Source: Intoshia linei (lineage: Eukaryota > Orthonectida > Rhopaluridae). From it: a stretch of 64,000 bases of DNA. Position numbers and translations under genes: made by a program. Shown in pieces: positions 1-11,900 of this stretch. How positions within the stretch are numbered: the stretch's first letter is position 1; the number at the start of each line of letters is the position of its first letter. The DNA lies in NCBI GenBank assembly GCA_001642005.1, contig LWCA01000034.1, positions 1 through 64,000 of the forward strand, in the 5' to 3' direction. Under the pieces are notes generated by a model that searched no databases, was not told the origin of the DNA, and saw nothing but the letters and a program-made list of their open reading frames with translations.

Positions 1-96
1 TATACAGTTTATTTTTTTAAATTTGTTTCTAGCTCAATTTTTTTGGATTTTATGTATTATTATTAAAGTATATATTAATTTAGGGTACATCTTATG

Positions 97-447
97 AAAC
101 CAATAGAAGGAACAGAATGAAGGTTAGAATGAAAGACATGAAAACTATTCGGAGTTTAGTTAACAAAATTGTCAAATTTGTTATATATTTTGATAGCAAA
201 AAATTTGGAACCGACGAAAAAATTGCAGTGGTGGCAATTGACACCGAAACAGCCAAAGAAATTGTTTTAGGTGTACCGAAACAATTAGGTGCAAAAGGAT
301 GTACCACAGCTGCATCAGTGTGCAGAATTTTACAAGAATGGAATGTAAGTCATAGAGTTGTACGTTTATGCTTTACACAACTGCATCTAATACATAATTC
401 AAAAGTGGAAGCGTAAAGTTAATCAAAGATTCACTAAATCATCCAAT
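97..447 (+). pseudogene. Transposon-protein remnant, first tandem copy
   Basis: An open stretch from about 117 to 416 encodes a fragment with the core IAVVAIDTETAKEIVLGVPK followed by CTTAASVCRILQEWNVSH. It breaks after CFTQLHL, where the sister copy reads CFDTTASN, so this copy has lost bases there. The C-F-D-T-T-A-S-N motif recalls an uncharacterised transposon-borne protein that I remember as common in cnidarian and arthropod genomes; the exact superfamily is not certain. It has no start context or complete domain, so it is a decayed fragment and not a host gene. Confidence 0.5.
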
Positions 448-466
448 CGTGGAATTGCCTTGTCGT

Positions 467-467
467 N
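467..467. other. Ambiguous base at the junction of two tandem copies
   Basis: A single n lies just before the second copy of the transposon-protein remnant starts. It is the only ambiguous base I noticed, and it sits exactly at the duplication junction, so the duplication may be an assembly join. Confidence 0.8.
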
Positions 468-468
468 A

Positions 469-845
469 TGAAACCAATAGAAGGAACAGAATGTTGGTTA
501 GAATGAAAGACATAAAAAATATTTGGAGTTTAGTTAACAAAATTGTCAAATTTGTTATATATTTTATAGCAAAAAATTCGGAACCGACGAAAGAATTGCA
601 GTGGTGGCAATTGACACCGAAACAGCCAAAGAAATTGTTTTAGGTGTACCGAAACAATTAGGTGCAAAAGGATGTACCACAGCTGCATCAGTGTGCAGAA
701 TTTTACAAGAATGGAATGTAAGTCATAAACTTGTAGGTTTATGCTTTGACACAACTGCATCTAATATACGATTTAAAAGTGGAAGCGTAAAGTTAATCAA
801 AGATTCACTAAATCTGAATGATTGTGAATGTCTTGTATTTCATTG
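469..845 (+). pseudogene. Transposon-protein remnant, second tandem copy
   Basis: This repeats the 97-447 segment with a period of about 373 bases and high identity. It is more complete at its end: open translation runs through GLCFDTTASN, KSGSVKLIKDSLNL and CECLVFH before a stop at about 844. The upstream part (KDIKNIWSLVNKIVKFVIYF) is in another frame, so a frameshift separates the halves near 575-600. It is the same uncertain transposon-protein family as the first copy. No catalytic triad can be assigned from this fragment. Confidence 0.5.
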
Positions 846-867
846 AATTTATTATATTATAAATAAC

Positions 868-1190
868 CAGAATTCGAGAAATTAAATCGTTAATAAAATC
901 CAAAAAAATTGAGCTAGAAACAAATTTAAAAAAATAAACTGTATAACTAAACATGGAGAACAGTATTATAAGGCGATACCACGTTTAAAAGCTCAAACGC
1001 CGATTTCCGTTAAAATAAAGTTCAGTTTTAATTTATTCATCATATTTATACAGAGATATTTAAAATGACAAACGCAACTCTAATAGATAGCGTTAAATAT
1101 TTTTGATTACGAATTAGTTTTTATATTTTAAAAATACACACTTTTAGTACTAATTGCCCTTGATTCTTTGATGGGTACAAGGGTGACACC
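868..1190 (+). repeat. Dispersed repeat family B, copy 1
   Basis: This segment contains AAACTGTATAACTAAACATG and ends near TTGATTCTTTGATGGGT. It is shared with 62700-63030 over nearly its full length, with 32395-32585 over its first half, and with 23735-23795 over its last ~50 bases. In the 62.7 kb copy the repeat lies next to a Tc1-like helix-turn-helix remnant on the opposite strand, which suggests an old Tc1/mariner-type element. Confidence 0.55.
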
Positions 1191-1522
1191 CTAATAAACA
1201 CACATAAACAATGTTTAAAAAAACATACATGTAAATTACGCTACGTACATAAGGATTGTATATCATAATTTGTAATGTCATATCAATACACTACTATTAT
1301 AATAGTAGTGTATCAAATGTGTGTTTGTAAAATTAATATTTGAACTTAGTTTACCCAGGTCAAACAGCAAAACAGCAAAACTAAAACAGTCTGCTGTATG
1401 CGGAACTTTAACCCATTTTAAAACCACTGAAATAATAATTTGTTCAAATATATGAATTATATAATTTTTCATGAAAAAAATATATTTATACATTTTTTTA
1501 TTTAATAACCTCATCATTTTGT

Positions 1523-1825
1523 TTAATGGAGAAGTTCATGTCTGTGCAGAATATTAGGAAATCTCCGATCTTTGTACCTTAATATGAAAAATAATATATA
1601 TAATATTATTAATATACATTTCAATGTAGATAAATCGATAGTTTCTTGAGGTACTTCAATAATATTACTTACACCTGCTGCATCATTGTCTGGATTACTA
1701 CTATCGGTAGTAACAGTATTCGTATCAGTTGTGGCATTAACAATGTCTGTCTCGGCTCCAGGACACCAACATTGATTAAATAGAAGTGTAGTTAGTAAAA
1801 TGATGAAATATGCTTTGAAAGTCAT
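1523..1825 (-). CDS. Small single-pass membrane protein with signal peptide
   Basis: A single-exon frame of 100 residues. Residues 1-21 (MTFKAYFIILLTTLLFNQCW and one more Cys) form a clear signal peptide. Residues 22-68 are rich in Thr, Ser, Asp and Asn (TDTNTVTTDSSNPDNDAAG), as in an exposed linker. Residues 69-84 (KCILIILYILFFILRY) form a transmembrane helix, followed by a short basic cytosolic tail (YKDRRFPNILHRHELLH). This is the architecture of a minimal type I surface protein. I recognise no family. The start is the only ATG before the signal peptide. It is divergent from the Cys-module gene downstream; a role as partner or surface antigen would be speculation. No intron is needed, but an unseen alternative 3' exon is possible. 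Confidence 0.55.
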   Translation of the reverse strand: MTFKAYFIILLTTLLFNQCWCPGAETDIVNATTDTNTVTTDSSNPDNDAAGVSNIIEVPQETIDLSTLKCILIILYILFFILRYKDRRFPNILHRHELLH

Positions 1826-2016
1826 TTTAAATGTTTTAGAAATATTAATTGTGTAAATATTTACCCTTATTGTTGCTTGTTAACGAACGTGTCACGATTT
1901 CAGCGCTGATAAATTTAATATATATCTTTTAAGTATTTACTTATAAACAATATTTACTTAATGTTATTGTCAGCAATAGAAATTTAATTCATACAATTTA
2001 ATGTTTAACTTTTACA

Positions 2017-2140
2017 AGACAATTGCATGTATAGATGCCAAAAACTATACTCATAAATTTACATTGGTTTGTATACAAACCTTAATAAGGCGGTACCAAT
2101 ATAAATTTTGAACAAATTACTGCTCATACAATAACACAGT
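2017..2140 (+). repeat. TTAA-type MITE family 2 fragment
   Basis: This stretch (CTCATAAATTTACATTGGTT and GCGGTACCAATATAAATTTT) matches 57905-58035 in the same orientation. The 57.9 kb copy begins at TTAACCCTTACGAGACAAT, the end sequence also seen inverted at 11060-11136. This copy has lost the TTAA end. Confidence 0.5.
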
Positions 2141-2908
2141 GCTTTCCAATCGGTGTGTCATATTTATATATTATTTAATTATTTATTTATTTTGGTGAAG
2201 TTATATTTGCGAACATTTCCGGAAAAAACTGTAATTGAAATGTGGATTTTATATTATTCTAAGACGGGTACTTATTTAAATAAAGCTGGACACACAGCCA
2301 CACACACTAACAAAAATCGCGCAGCATATTATATAAGTTAGGATTGTTTTAGGATACTAGTGGTAAAAATTTTCTTCAACGTTACCCAACTGCAATAAAA
2401 AATTTATCCTAACTGTAAGAATAATTTTAAAGTACATTTAGTAGATAAACTTACTATTAGCAGTACAAAATAACCATGAACATTGACGTTTCATAAGCCT
2501 CTAGTCCTCTGCACCTTGATAAAAAGAACTGACTATAAATGTTTCAAACCATAAATAATTTAATGTACATTTTTGACGTCAATTATTAGTAGAAAATGTT
2601 TTTTATTACATTTGTCACAACATATTGCTAAAATATTGAATATATTCAAATTATTAATATATTAGTGATAATTATTGGAACATTTGTCAATTATAGGAAT
2701 ATATTTTTGCAATATACATTTTTTTGTTGGTCATATTGTGAATCTAATAATTCAATATTGTCGATTTTATAAAATGTTTGACAAATTAGTTATTTTTCAT
2801 TTATTAGATGTCATTATTATTATTATTATAATACATTACATTTTTTTAAAAAGAAGTTGATGATTTTTTGCAATATTATAATTTTAATATTTCTTTTTTT
2901 TATTCAAG

Positions 2909-5900
2909 ATGCTTGTCGAGGTTAGAATTTTACTCTTTATATACATAATTTTGCGTATTTTTTTATTAATTGTTAATATAATGCTACAATATTAACTTTT
3001 AGTCAATTCCGCATCTACTCAATGTCAAGACATCAAAGATGAGAAAAAGTGTATAGATTCTTGTGAATGGAAGGATAAAAAATGCAAGGGTTAATATATT
3101 TATATTTGATATGAAAATTAGAACCTATTAGTATTCTGGTGTACCCTAGTTAAAAAAAGTATGAATTACATTCGTATTTTCTTGTTATTGAGATTAGGAA
3201 ATTGAAATTTTTCAGTACATATTTTACAAATACATTTTATCATTTGTTATTATTCTAGTGTTAGAGTTTAAAAATTAAAAAATTAACAAACTTGGAAGTT
3301 AAAAAACTTAATTTCTAATATAGTTTTTCGAGATTCATAGCTAGTTTAATTTGCAGAAATTGAGTCCATCTGGGTCAAAATTCCAGTTTATACTAGAATT
3401 TAAAAAAATGTAAATTCTGGCATAGTTTTTAAAATCAAGGCAGTATCGTATTTAAAGAAAACGGTTTAAAATCATTAACATTATCGCATCTCTCAACCTC
3501 AAACTTACATCTTCATGGTTAGAACCACGAATTACTATTTTTGATAAAAAGTATCAAGATTTTAAAAAACGTAAATTCTGGCATAGTTTTTAAAATCAAG
3601 CCAGTTTCGTAAATCGTAACCTCAATAAAGTGCAGTTTCAATCTCAAAACCACAATTACTCTTTTTCTAAAAAACGATTACAACCCTAGAATTATAAAAA
3701 AATTAAAGCTGATACAGTTATTTCCAGTTAACATGCACAAAAATTTTCAATCTCACAAAGTGACGACTGGATGATCAAAAAAGCACTTTAGTATCAGTTT
3801 GTATCAGTCGCGAGCCTCACACAAAAAATGTCTACTCAAATCATTATTAAACTAACAGTTTTAATTAATTAATAAAATAAAATAAGAAACAAAAATGGAA
3901 AAGTGCATAACTAATGCTAAAATTGTAATCATGAAAAATATGTAAAAAAATAGGGGTTAAAAATTTTGTTATAACGCGGGCCAAATTCCATTTTTTGGGT
4001 CGCATAATTGATACCCGGCGCAATAGCCAATTTATTATTTTTTTTATATAAATTTTTTTAATGCTGCTTAGTAATTTTATTTTTAATATAATCCGCGATA
4101 AATTTTATAATTTATTACTGGTACCCTGAAAAAAATGTGGAAACCACTTGTTTAGTCTAAACTGTATTTAATATACCAATTTATGTATCTCTGTAATGTT
4201 ATGTATTTACGTAATTTTATGTCCGGCCTACCCATATCATTTGCCCACGGCATGTTTCTGTATACAATGATTTATTTAATTTTAATTGATTAAATTCTAT
4301 TTTAATATATTGATTGCAAAATTATTAAATTTTATTGTTTTGTTAAATGAGATTTTGATTGTATTTAAATGAATGTTTGAATGTACATTTTTAAATCACA
4401 TAAAAAAATTAAATACATTTGTAGATATATGTAAAAATTTGAAGAAAGATGAATGTTCAATGGTTTGTACATGGATTGAAGATCATTGCGGAGGTATTTT
4501 CTATGTAAAATATAATATAATAAAATGTAAATTAAAGTGTCTCATAAAAAATAAATAATCATACATTTACATGTATTTTTGAATTTCTATTGCCAGATTA
4601 GTTTATTTTAACATGTAAATACATGACGTATAAAAAAATTATATTTCCAATTTATGAATACATTTCAACGAATATTGAAGATAATATGAGGTTTGGGTTA
4701 CCGGATGACTTTATTGGTGGTTTTTTTGACTTTCATAGCTCGATTCAGATACGCTAGCTCAAATTTATAACACTGTACAACATTTTTCGAAAATTTTCCA
4801 AATATCAGAACAAAATTTATTTTATCGTCAATACCGCATTGTCAGGATTCAAACGATATATCTGATTGTGTATGATCTTGTCGTAATTATTAGATATTCT
4901 CTAATTAAAAAGTATATATAAGATAATTTATATAATATATAGAATGCAGTTATGTTCCATCTAAACTTAAATTCAATTTTTTACCCATAAAAAATAATGG
5001 AAAAATCGAAAGAAAAAAATTGACTGTATTTAATAGATCTATATATCATATTCTTGAAAAAAATGGCCTCATCGACACTATGTGAAAAGTTGGCCCTAGA
5101 CATGACCTGTTTTTTGAAAGTAAAATTGGTATTTTATGAAAATAGCAGAATGTTTATACATATCTTATATTTACTTGAAAAAGGAGTTACCATTGTATCA
5201 AACAGTTTATAATTTTTCATTGTATCGGTTTAAAAAAAAGTTTTTTTATGAAAATACATAAAATTTTTATAATACAAATGCGTAAATAAATTATTTATGA
5301 CAATGTGTTTTGTGTGAATCACACATAATCCTCTATCAATGATATCACTTTCTTTCCAGCAAATTTTTTTTCAAATGATTTCAGTGTTTGATGGAACCGT
5401 TCACCATGCTCATCGGAGTGTATTTTGCAATTAAATTGTTACATTTTTTCAATACAAAATTTTGTTTAATAATTATTTAACAAAAATAACAATCCTCTTT
5501 CATTACAGGTAAAGACTACAATCTAGGTCAGTGCTTCTCAAACGTTTTTGAGCATTCCTCCCTGTGACACATATTTTTGTTCTATTCACCCCAATAAAAC
5601 AATTATTATGACATGTCATAATTGTGTAGGAATACAGAATTTGCACTTATAAAATGTGCTGAATTAATTAAATTTGAGTACACATGACGTCTTTACGTGA
5701 TCACATCATTTTAAATTTTCATTGTTTGTCTAAGGAATCATAAATAATGCATGGTATTTTCAATATTTTCATAAGAGTAAACATGTTTAAATCTACGTTG
5801 TAGATACCACTATCATTCAGAAATAAAAAAATATAGTAATTGTGATTGGCATAATTTATTTATTGATAAGAATAGCAATTAGATGTCTAACTTTAAAAAA

Positions 5901-8900
5901 AAATTTGATTTTAAAATTTGGTTAAACTGAATGTATGAAAGGGTTAATTCAATTTTGTATACGAAAAATCTAAATTTGGTTTTTTCTTTTGGAATCAGAT
6001 ACAGAGATTTCCGATATAAATTTAAATTTATTTAAAACAGCAACACTATTACAGTTTTAAAAAAATTTCTACTAGGTTTTATTTTTAAATGATAGACCAA
6101 CTTGCAAAATGTATATTCTCAAAAATAGAGGGAAATGTGTCTTCTCGTTACAGAAATAATATCATATTAATTTTATTTTATTCAAAGGATTATTGTATAT
6201 TTTAAATAAATAAGTGTACTATTTTGAGTAACTAATATTTTTTAAATACATAATTAAAAATGGTGAATCTAATGAAACTATAAAAATTTCAATTATGAAA
6301 ATATCTTTAAAAAAAAGGGCAAAATTTGCCCTAATCATAGGTTTTTGAAAGAATTTCTGGGATATTTTTATATAGTACAATTTCCACGAGAAGACGCAAA
6401 TATAATCCCCTGACACAAAATTATTGATAATCCAGATTTTTTTTAAATTAAGTTTTAATAATTAACAAATAGATATAATTTGAAATCCACCATAAAGAAT
6501 AATCATAACGCATGTTATATATTTTTTTAACTTTAACACGAAATGGTTCACATTTGATAGAGTAAAATTTTTTGATTTTATTAGGCGTAAGTCACAAATT
6601 AGACAATAATGATCATTGATTTAAAAGTAAATCAACTTTATATATTAGTTTAGTTGTATGTAACTACAGAAACGGAGGTTATTAAACCTTTCACTGTCTG
6701 TGTATTCTATGATATACAGTGTATATCATAGTATATTATACACAGCATAATTTTGAAATACTTTATTCTTTTATATTATATATTTTCACACAAGTAATTT
6801 AAAAATAATAGAAGTTTAAATTAAAACATAAATTCCAGACGTGTGGTGATAGTACATAAAATTGGATCAGATAGTAAAAGGGTTAATATTAATATTTAAA
6901 TATTAATTAATCTTTTAACTACAAGATAAATTTTTAAAATTTTTTCAAGAATGTAAAAATTATAATTCATATTTGCATATTATCTTATTTTTAATCAGAA
7001 ATTTTTTTCAGTGTTGTTCAGTGTTATCATTGGTTAATAATTATTTGTATACCTCTTTGGAACAAGACCTCAGAAGTGACTAAAATTTAAAAGATTAAAA
7101 CATATAATTTTCTAAGCTAGTTCATTGTTTGCTACTGCGATACATTGAGCTTGACATAGTGAAACTTCCTGGATAATTGATTGATGTTATATTTATTGAC
7201 GGGATGATTGATTTAAAGTTAAAATTAGTATAAAGTTTTCCAGTGTTCGCCAAATTCTTTTACGAGTGCCACTAGTGCTTGCAATTTCTCGAAAAAAAAT
7301 GAACTCAAACTGTTAGTAATACAATAAAAAATTTTTAATTATTGAAAAACTAAAAGTACTAACAGTTCCCAAATGGTTAATATTTTTGAAATAATGAAAG
7401 ATTACAATCTGGTATTAATTGGTTGTTACCTTTAAGTCTTTAATAAAACATCAAAAGTAGGAGACAATTGCGATTTATTTAACATTTTGTATCATCAAAA
7501 CTCAATACATTGGAATAAGTTCAAGATAAGTCATTTTTGAGACTGTAAAGGTGTACATTCAAATATTTTTATATTTATTATATCCCTTCGTTAAGAATGA
7601 ATATAGGTCTACCAGGGTAAAAAAGTATTATATCTTTTTCTTGTCTTTATGTTTCTTTCATCTCTCTCCAGTGTTATCTTTAATACACCATTTCTAATGA
7701 TTTACCACGAGAAAGCCTTCTTAATTCACAATAATCCTGACTTATGATGATATAAAAAAATTATACCGTCATGGCCAAAATCCCAAATTCCCTTTATTTT
7801 TTTTTGAAAACAGCCCTAGAATTTCAAAAAATGTACAGGTGGTAGAGTTGTATCATGTTAACACACATAAAAAATTTCAATCCTAATAAGTGACGACTTC
7901 ACGGTCAAAAAAGCATTTTAGTATTCATATATTTTTTTCCGAAATATATTTTATTAAAACAAAAAATGTAAAATAATTAACGGTCCGAAAATTTAAAAAA
8001 AAAATTATTCTGATAGAGCTTATTCCAGTTGATATAAATACAAAAGTTTAACCTGAGAAATCTACGCATTCCCGATGAAAAATAATTTTTAATATATTAT
8101 GAACCAATTTTAACCCCAAGAAATTTACGCATTCCCGGTGAAAAATAATTTTTAATATATTATCAACCAATATTTGTCAAATATTTCGATTAAAACCAAA
8201 AAGTGAAAATGTAAATATTGATACAAGGCCAAAAGTATGGACAAATTTTTAACATCAATCATTTTTATATTACAATCCTTTGCAATAATGGTAAAATTCG
8301 ACTGAAATATTTACAAAGTGAAGATTCAATTAATTATTTATACAAAATTGGTATTTTTAAGTATTTAGTATTGATACTGAATATGTGTCATCACATTGAA
8401 AATGACAAAATAGGTTTTTATAATTATATTTTTTTTGGAATTTATGCTATTTATGACAATTTTTAAGATTGGACTGTTTTTACTTTATTTTAATATTATA
8501 CACACATTTTGTCTAACAAATTAAAAAAATGGGATAATAATTGTTTATAAATTCTTTACGCAAATGTTAACAAAACAAAAAAAAGGATTGATAATAGTTA
8601 GTAGAATTTTTAAGTTAGATTTTCAACGTGAATTTATTTTTTTGGTATAATTAAAGAGTGCCCTCGGCAGAGCTAGGTGCTGTTTGTACGTAGTACAAAA
8701 CTGCCAAGATAGTATAATATATTAATATAATAAGTATTAAATAATTTTTTAAAGAATCGGAGACTTTGACAATTTTATTATTTTATAAAGTTAACTACTT
8801 TGGTTATAACCTTTAATTTAAAATTTAATGTCAATGAATTCTTCGCTCATATGTTTAAAATCCAATGCTTGTCAATTTTTCATTTACAAATTGGCGAAAC

Positions 8901-11900
8901 GTTTTTGATCAAATCTCGTAGTCTAGATTGATGACCTCGCATGGCCTGATCGCCGTCGGAACAAATACCAATATATTTTTCCATCTAAATCGCTATTTTG
9001 TTCTCCGATATAAGTTTACAAAATATCATGTTGTTATTATTAACATCATTATTTATGAATCTCACATTAGCAATTGTCTAATTTAGTGTTTTGTACATTT
9101 ATGTCTAAATTAGCATTTTCTAATTTTTTTTAAAAATTTTTTTAAAATAATGTTCAAAATATCTAGCGCCACCCACTTTGGCGAACACTAAAATAATACT
9201 TTTTGTATTCTATAACTATATTATGTATTACAAATTAAATTATTTGGATTGAAATTGTGAATTTTAAATAGAATTTAAATAATAAATTTATGAAAATTAC
9301 TTTTAATTAGCAAAACGCGATACATGTTTTACTCCAGAAGTTTATAAGGAATGTAAAAAAGCTAATAAAAATGATTGTGATGAGAATAATTGTCAATGGT
9401 ACGAGCATCAATGTGAAAGTATATATTAATCTATATATATATATATATATATAAATACATTAACATAATATTACTTTAGATTATTAATTATACAATTGTC
9501 CATTAACACGTGTTATTGAACAACATATTTTGCCTATGTAAGAGTAGTTAGCATGTAAATATGAAACGAAAAGTTGTATTTCGAATAAGACGTTATAATT
9601 AAAAATAATATAAATAAATAATAATCTGAATACCTCGCTAAAAAAATGGATGAATATAACGCAATTTTTAAATGCAGGTAAAATGTACAGCTTTTAAGTT
9701 TTTTTGATAATATTTTACTTGGCTTAAAGTTAATGGCTTTGTAAACCCGCCTAATTTTTACTTTTATCAAAAACTTCACAACTCGATACATAAGTCAAAC
9801 TGTTGTCAAATGAGATAAATACAATATCACGTACATGAATTTGTTTTAATTTCAGTTTGTCAATCTATATTTTAGTTAAAATGTTCGTGATAGCTAATTT
9901 TTTGACTTTACTAGGTTAATTTGGGTCGATTTGTTCCCATATTGTCAATAATATTTTTATATTTTCTTGTTCCGTATTTAAAGGGCTTTGGAATGATATA
10001 AATTATAATATTCTATACAAAAGTTGTTTTCTAGTCTTATACAGAGCTGTTGAGAGCCAGTAGTAGACCCGGGCCAAATGGAAATGTAGGCCCTATAAAA
10101 AATTTTTAAAAAATGGAACCTCTATACATTGTTTAATCAATTGTTCATTATCTTAAAATTAAAAATAACCGTTAGAAATTCCATTGGGTATTTGAAATTT
10201 TGGTATAATTAAGAAATTCCCAACATTACCTATTAATAAATTAAAAAAGTAGGCCCTCCTGATTGTAGACCCGGACATATGGCTCCAAGTCCCATTTCCA
10301 GGGTCCGGTTCTTATAAAAAATTGAATTTGATGTTACATTATATCTCGTAAAATGTATGTAGCGGAATTATTATAATAATGCTTATAATTATTAACTAAA
10401 ATAATATTTATATCAAGATTTGAAATAAATTGCGGAGAGAAAAATTGCTTAATTTATTAGCAAAGGATAGAGATGACCTTAAAGTTTAGACATAAAAAAT
10501 TTGATTTTGATTTCTTCATAAAATATTGATTAATAAAATTGTAATTTTTGACTATGAAGGTGCAAATTTCTGATACTGAAATGTATCATACAACAGTCGA
10601 AGGAAAAAAATTGCATTATAATGTTTTTTCAAGATTCTAAGATTCTTAATTTTTTATATAATCGGTAACACGTGGGACATGAATTGGTAAATAGCCAATG
10701 TAATTAATGTGTGTTGTTATTATTTGATATGTATTTTTTTAAGTGTTTTGCCATGGACATTAAGTTTATTTGGATTCGATGTGTCTAAATCAGGGTGGTC
10801 CAAACACATGGCGATTGAAGGCCAAAAAGTCAAAATTTCACAAATTAATCAGAAAATTATTACCGTATCATAATATAAATATTGTGCCAATTAAAAATAT
10901 AATTAGAATTTTATAAAGTTATCATAATATAAAAGGTCCCAAAAGTTATTATCGTAAAGTACAAAATTACTTAATTATTAATAGTTACATTATACATGTA
11001 GTAGTAATAAATGTACTTTAAATGGGAGTTTTTAGGAAATTTTTTTTGAACCTAACTTTCAAAAGGGGTTTTTAATATTTTTTTTGGAATTTATTGTTTT
11101 TGGCATATATACATGCAATTGTCTCGTAAGGGTTAAATATGCCACTACAATCGAAATATTTATTGATAAGTCTAAACTGGTAATGTCCCTTGTGTTTAGA
11201 ACATTGTCTATGTAATTTTGACCATTACGCGTGAATTATACTGTATTAAAACAATTTAGATAAGATTAGCCCCATTATTTGTAATGTTTGTGATAATCAA
11301 GACGAATGTGATGTGAGGAAGGGGTGTTTTTGGAGAAATACGAATCAATGCGGTATCATTTTATTCATTAGAATATTAGTTATTAAAAAGTATCATTTAC
11401 ATAAATATAAAGATAAATTAACATAACTAAAAAAGTTAATAAACTATTATGATCTTATATTAGTGAAATTGATAGTGATCGATTAGTAAATTTAGATATT
11501 TTATAAAAAATTTTTTGAAATCATTTCAATTTTAGTAATACATTTAATTAGTACCTTTAGATAGCAGCGATTTTAATTAATAATTACTATTATAATTATG
11601 TTGTGGTTTTAGGTCACTTTGAGTATGTTTTTAACAACTTCCATTTTATACATTCCATATTAATACAGAATTTTATATAAAAAATATGGGACGTTGAGAG
11701 TATACAGAAAACGGTCCAAGGCTAATCGTACTCATAAGTTGACTTAAAATAAATATTAAGTTAAAAGAAACCATTTAGATCAGGGGTGCACAACCTGCGG
11801 CCGTGGGCAATCCATGTCATCATAATCCAATATATCATTTTACTTCAAATTCAAGGGAAATGTTTTTATCAAAATGTTAAATTTTTGACCACTTTCTCAA

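Larger units (their letters stand above)
1..946. repeat. Inverted-repeat-bounded segment
   Basis: The first ~50 bases reappear in reverse complement at about 893-946, giving near-perfect inverted arms around the duplicated transposon-protein remnants. The right arm continues into a longer dispersed repeat (868-1190) with copies near 32395-32585 and 62700-63030. The structure may therefore be two oppositely oriented copies of that repeat rather than the true ends of one element. The window starts inside the left arm, so its outer limit cannot be seen. Confidence 0.6.
3090..9310 (+). other. Long introns of the Cys-module gene
   Basis: Introns of 1335 and 4817 nt surround the 69-nt exon at 4425-4493. 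They hold fragments related to element A (about 3540-3830 and 7765-8700), a piggyBac-type MITE (6682-6886), and possible hAT ends near 4108 and 5528. I searched for further exons with the Cys-Trp pattern and found none. Confidence 0.5.

Noticed and set aside
1290-1311. 22-bp palindrome (CACTACTATTATAATAGTAG plus TG) as an operator or terminator
   Set aside because: Such palindromes are expected in DNA this rich in A and T, and no gene feature is nearby on either side within 200 bp that it would explain.
10040-10320. Element with GACCCGGGCCAAATGG and GACCCGGACATATGG as inverted ends
   Set aside because: The two blocks are in the same orientation and no target duplication could be found, so I could not support an element boundary.
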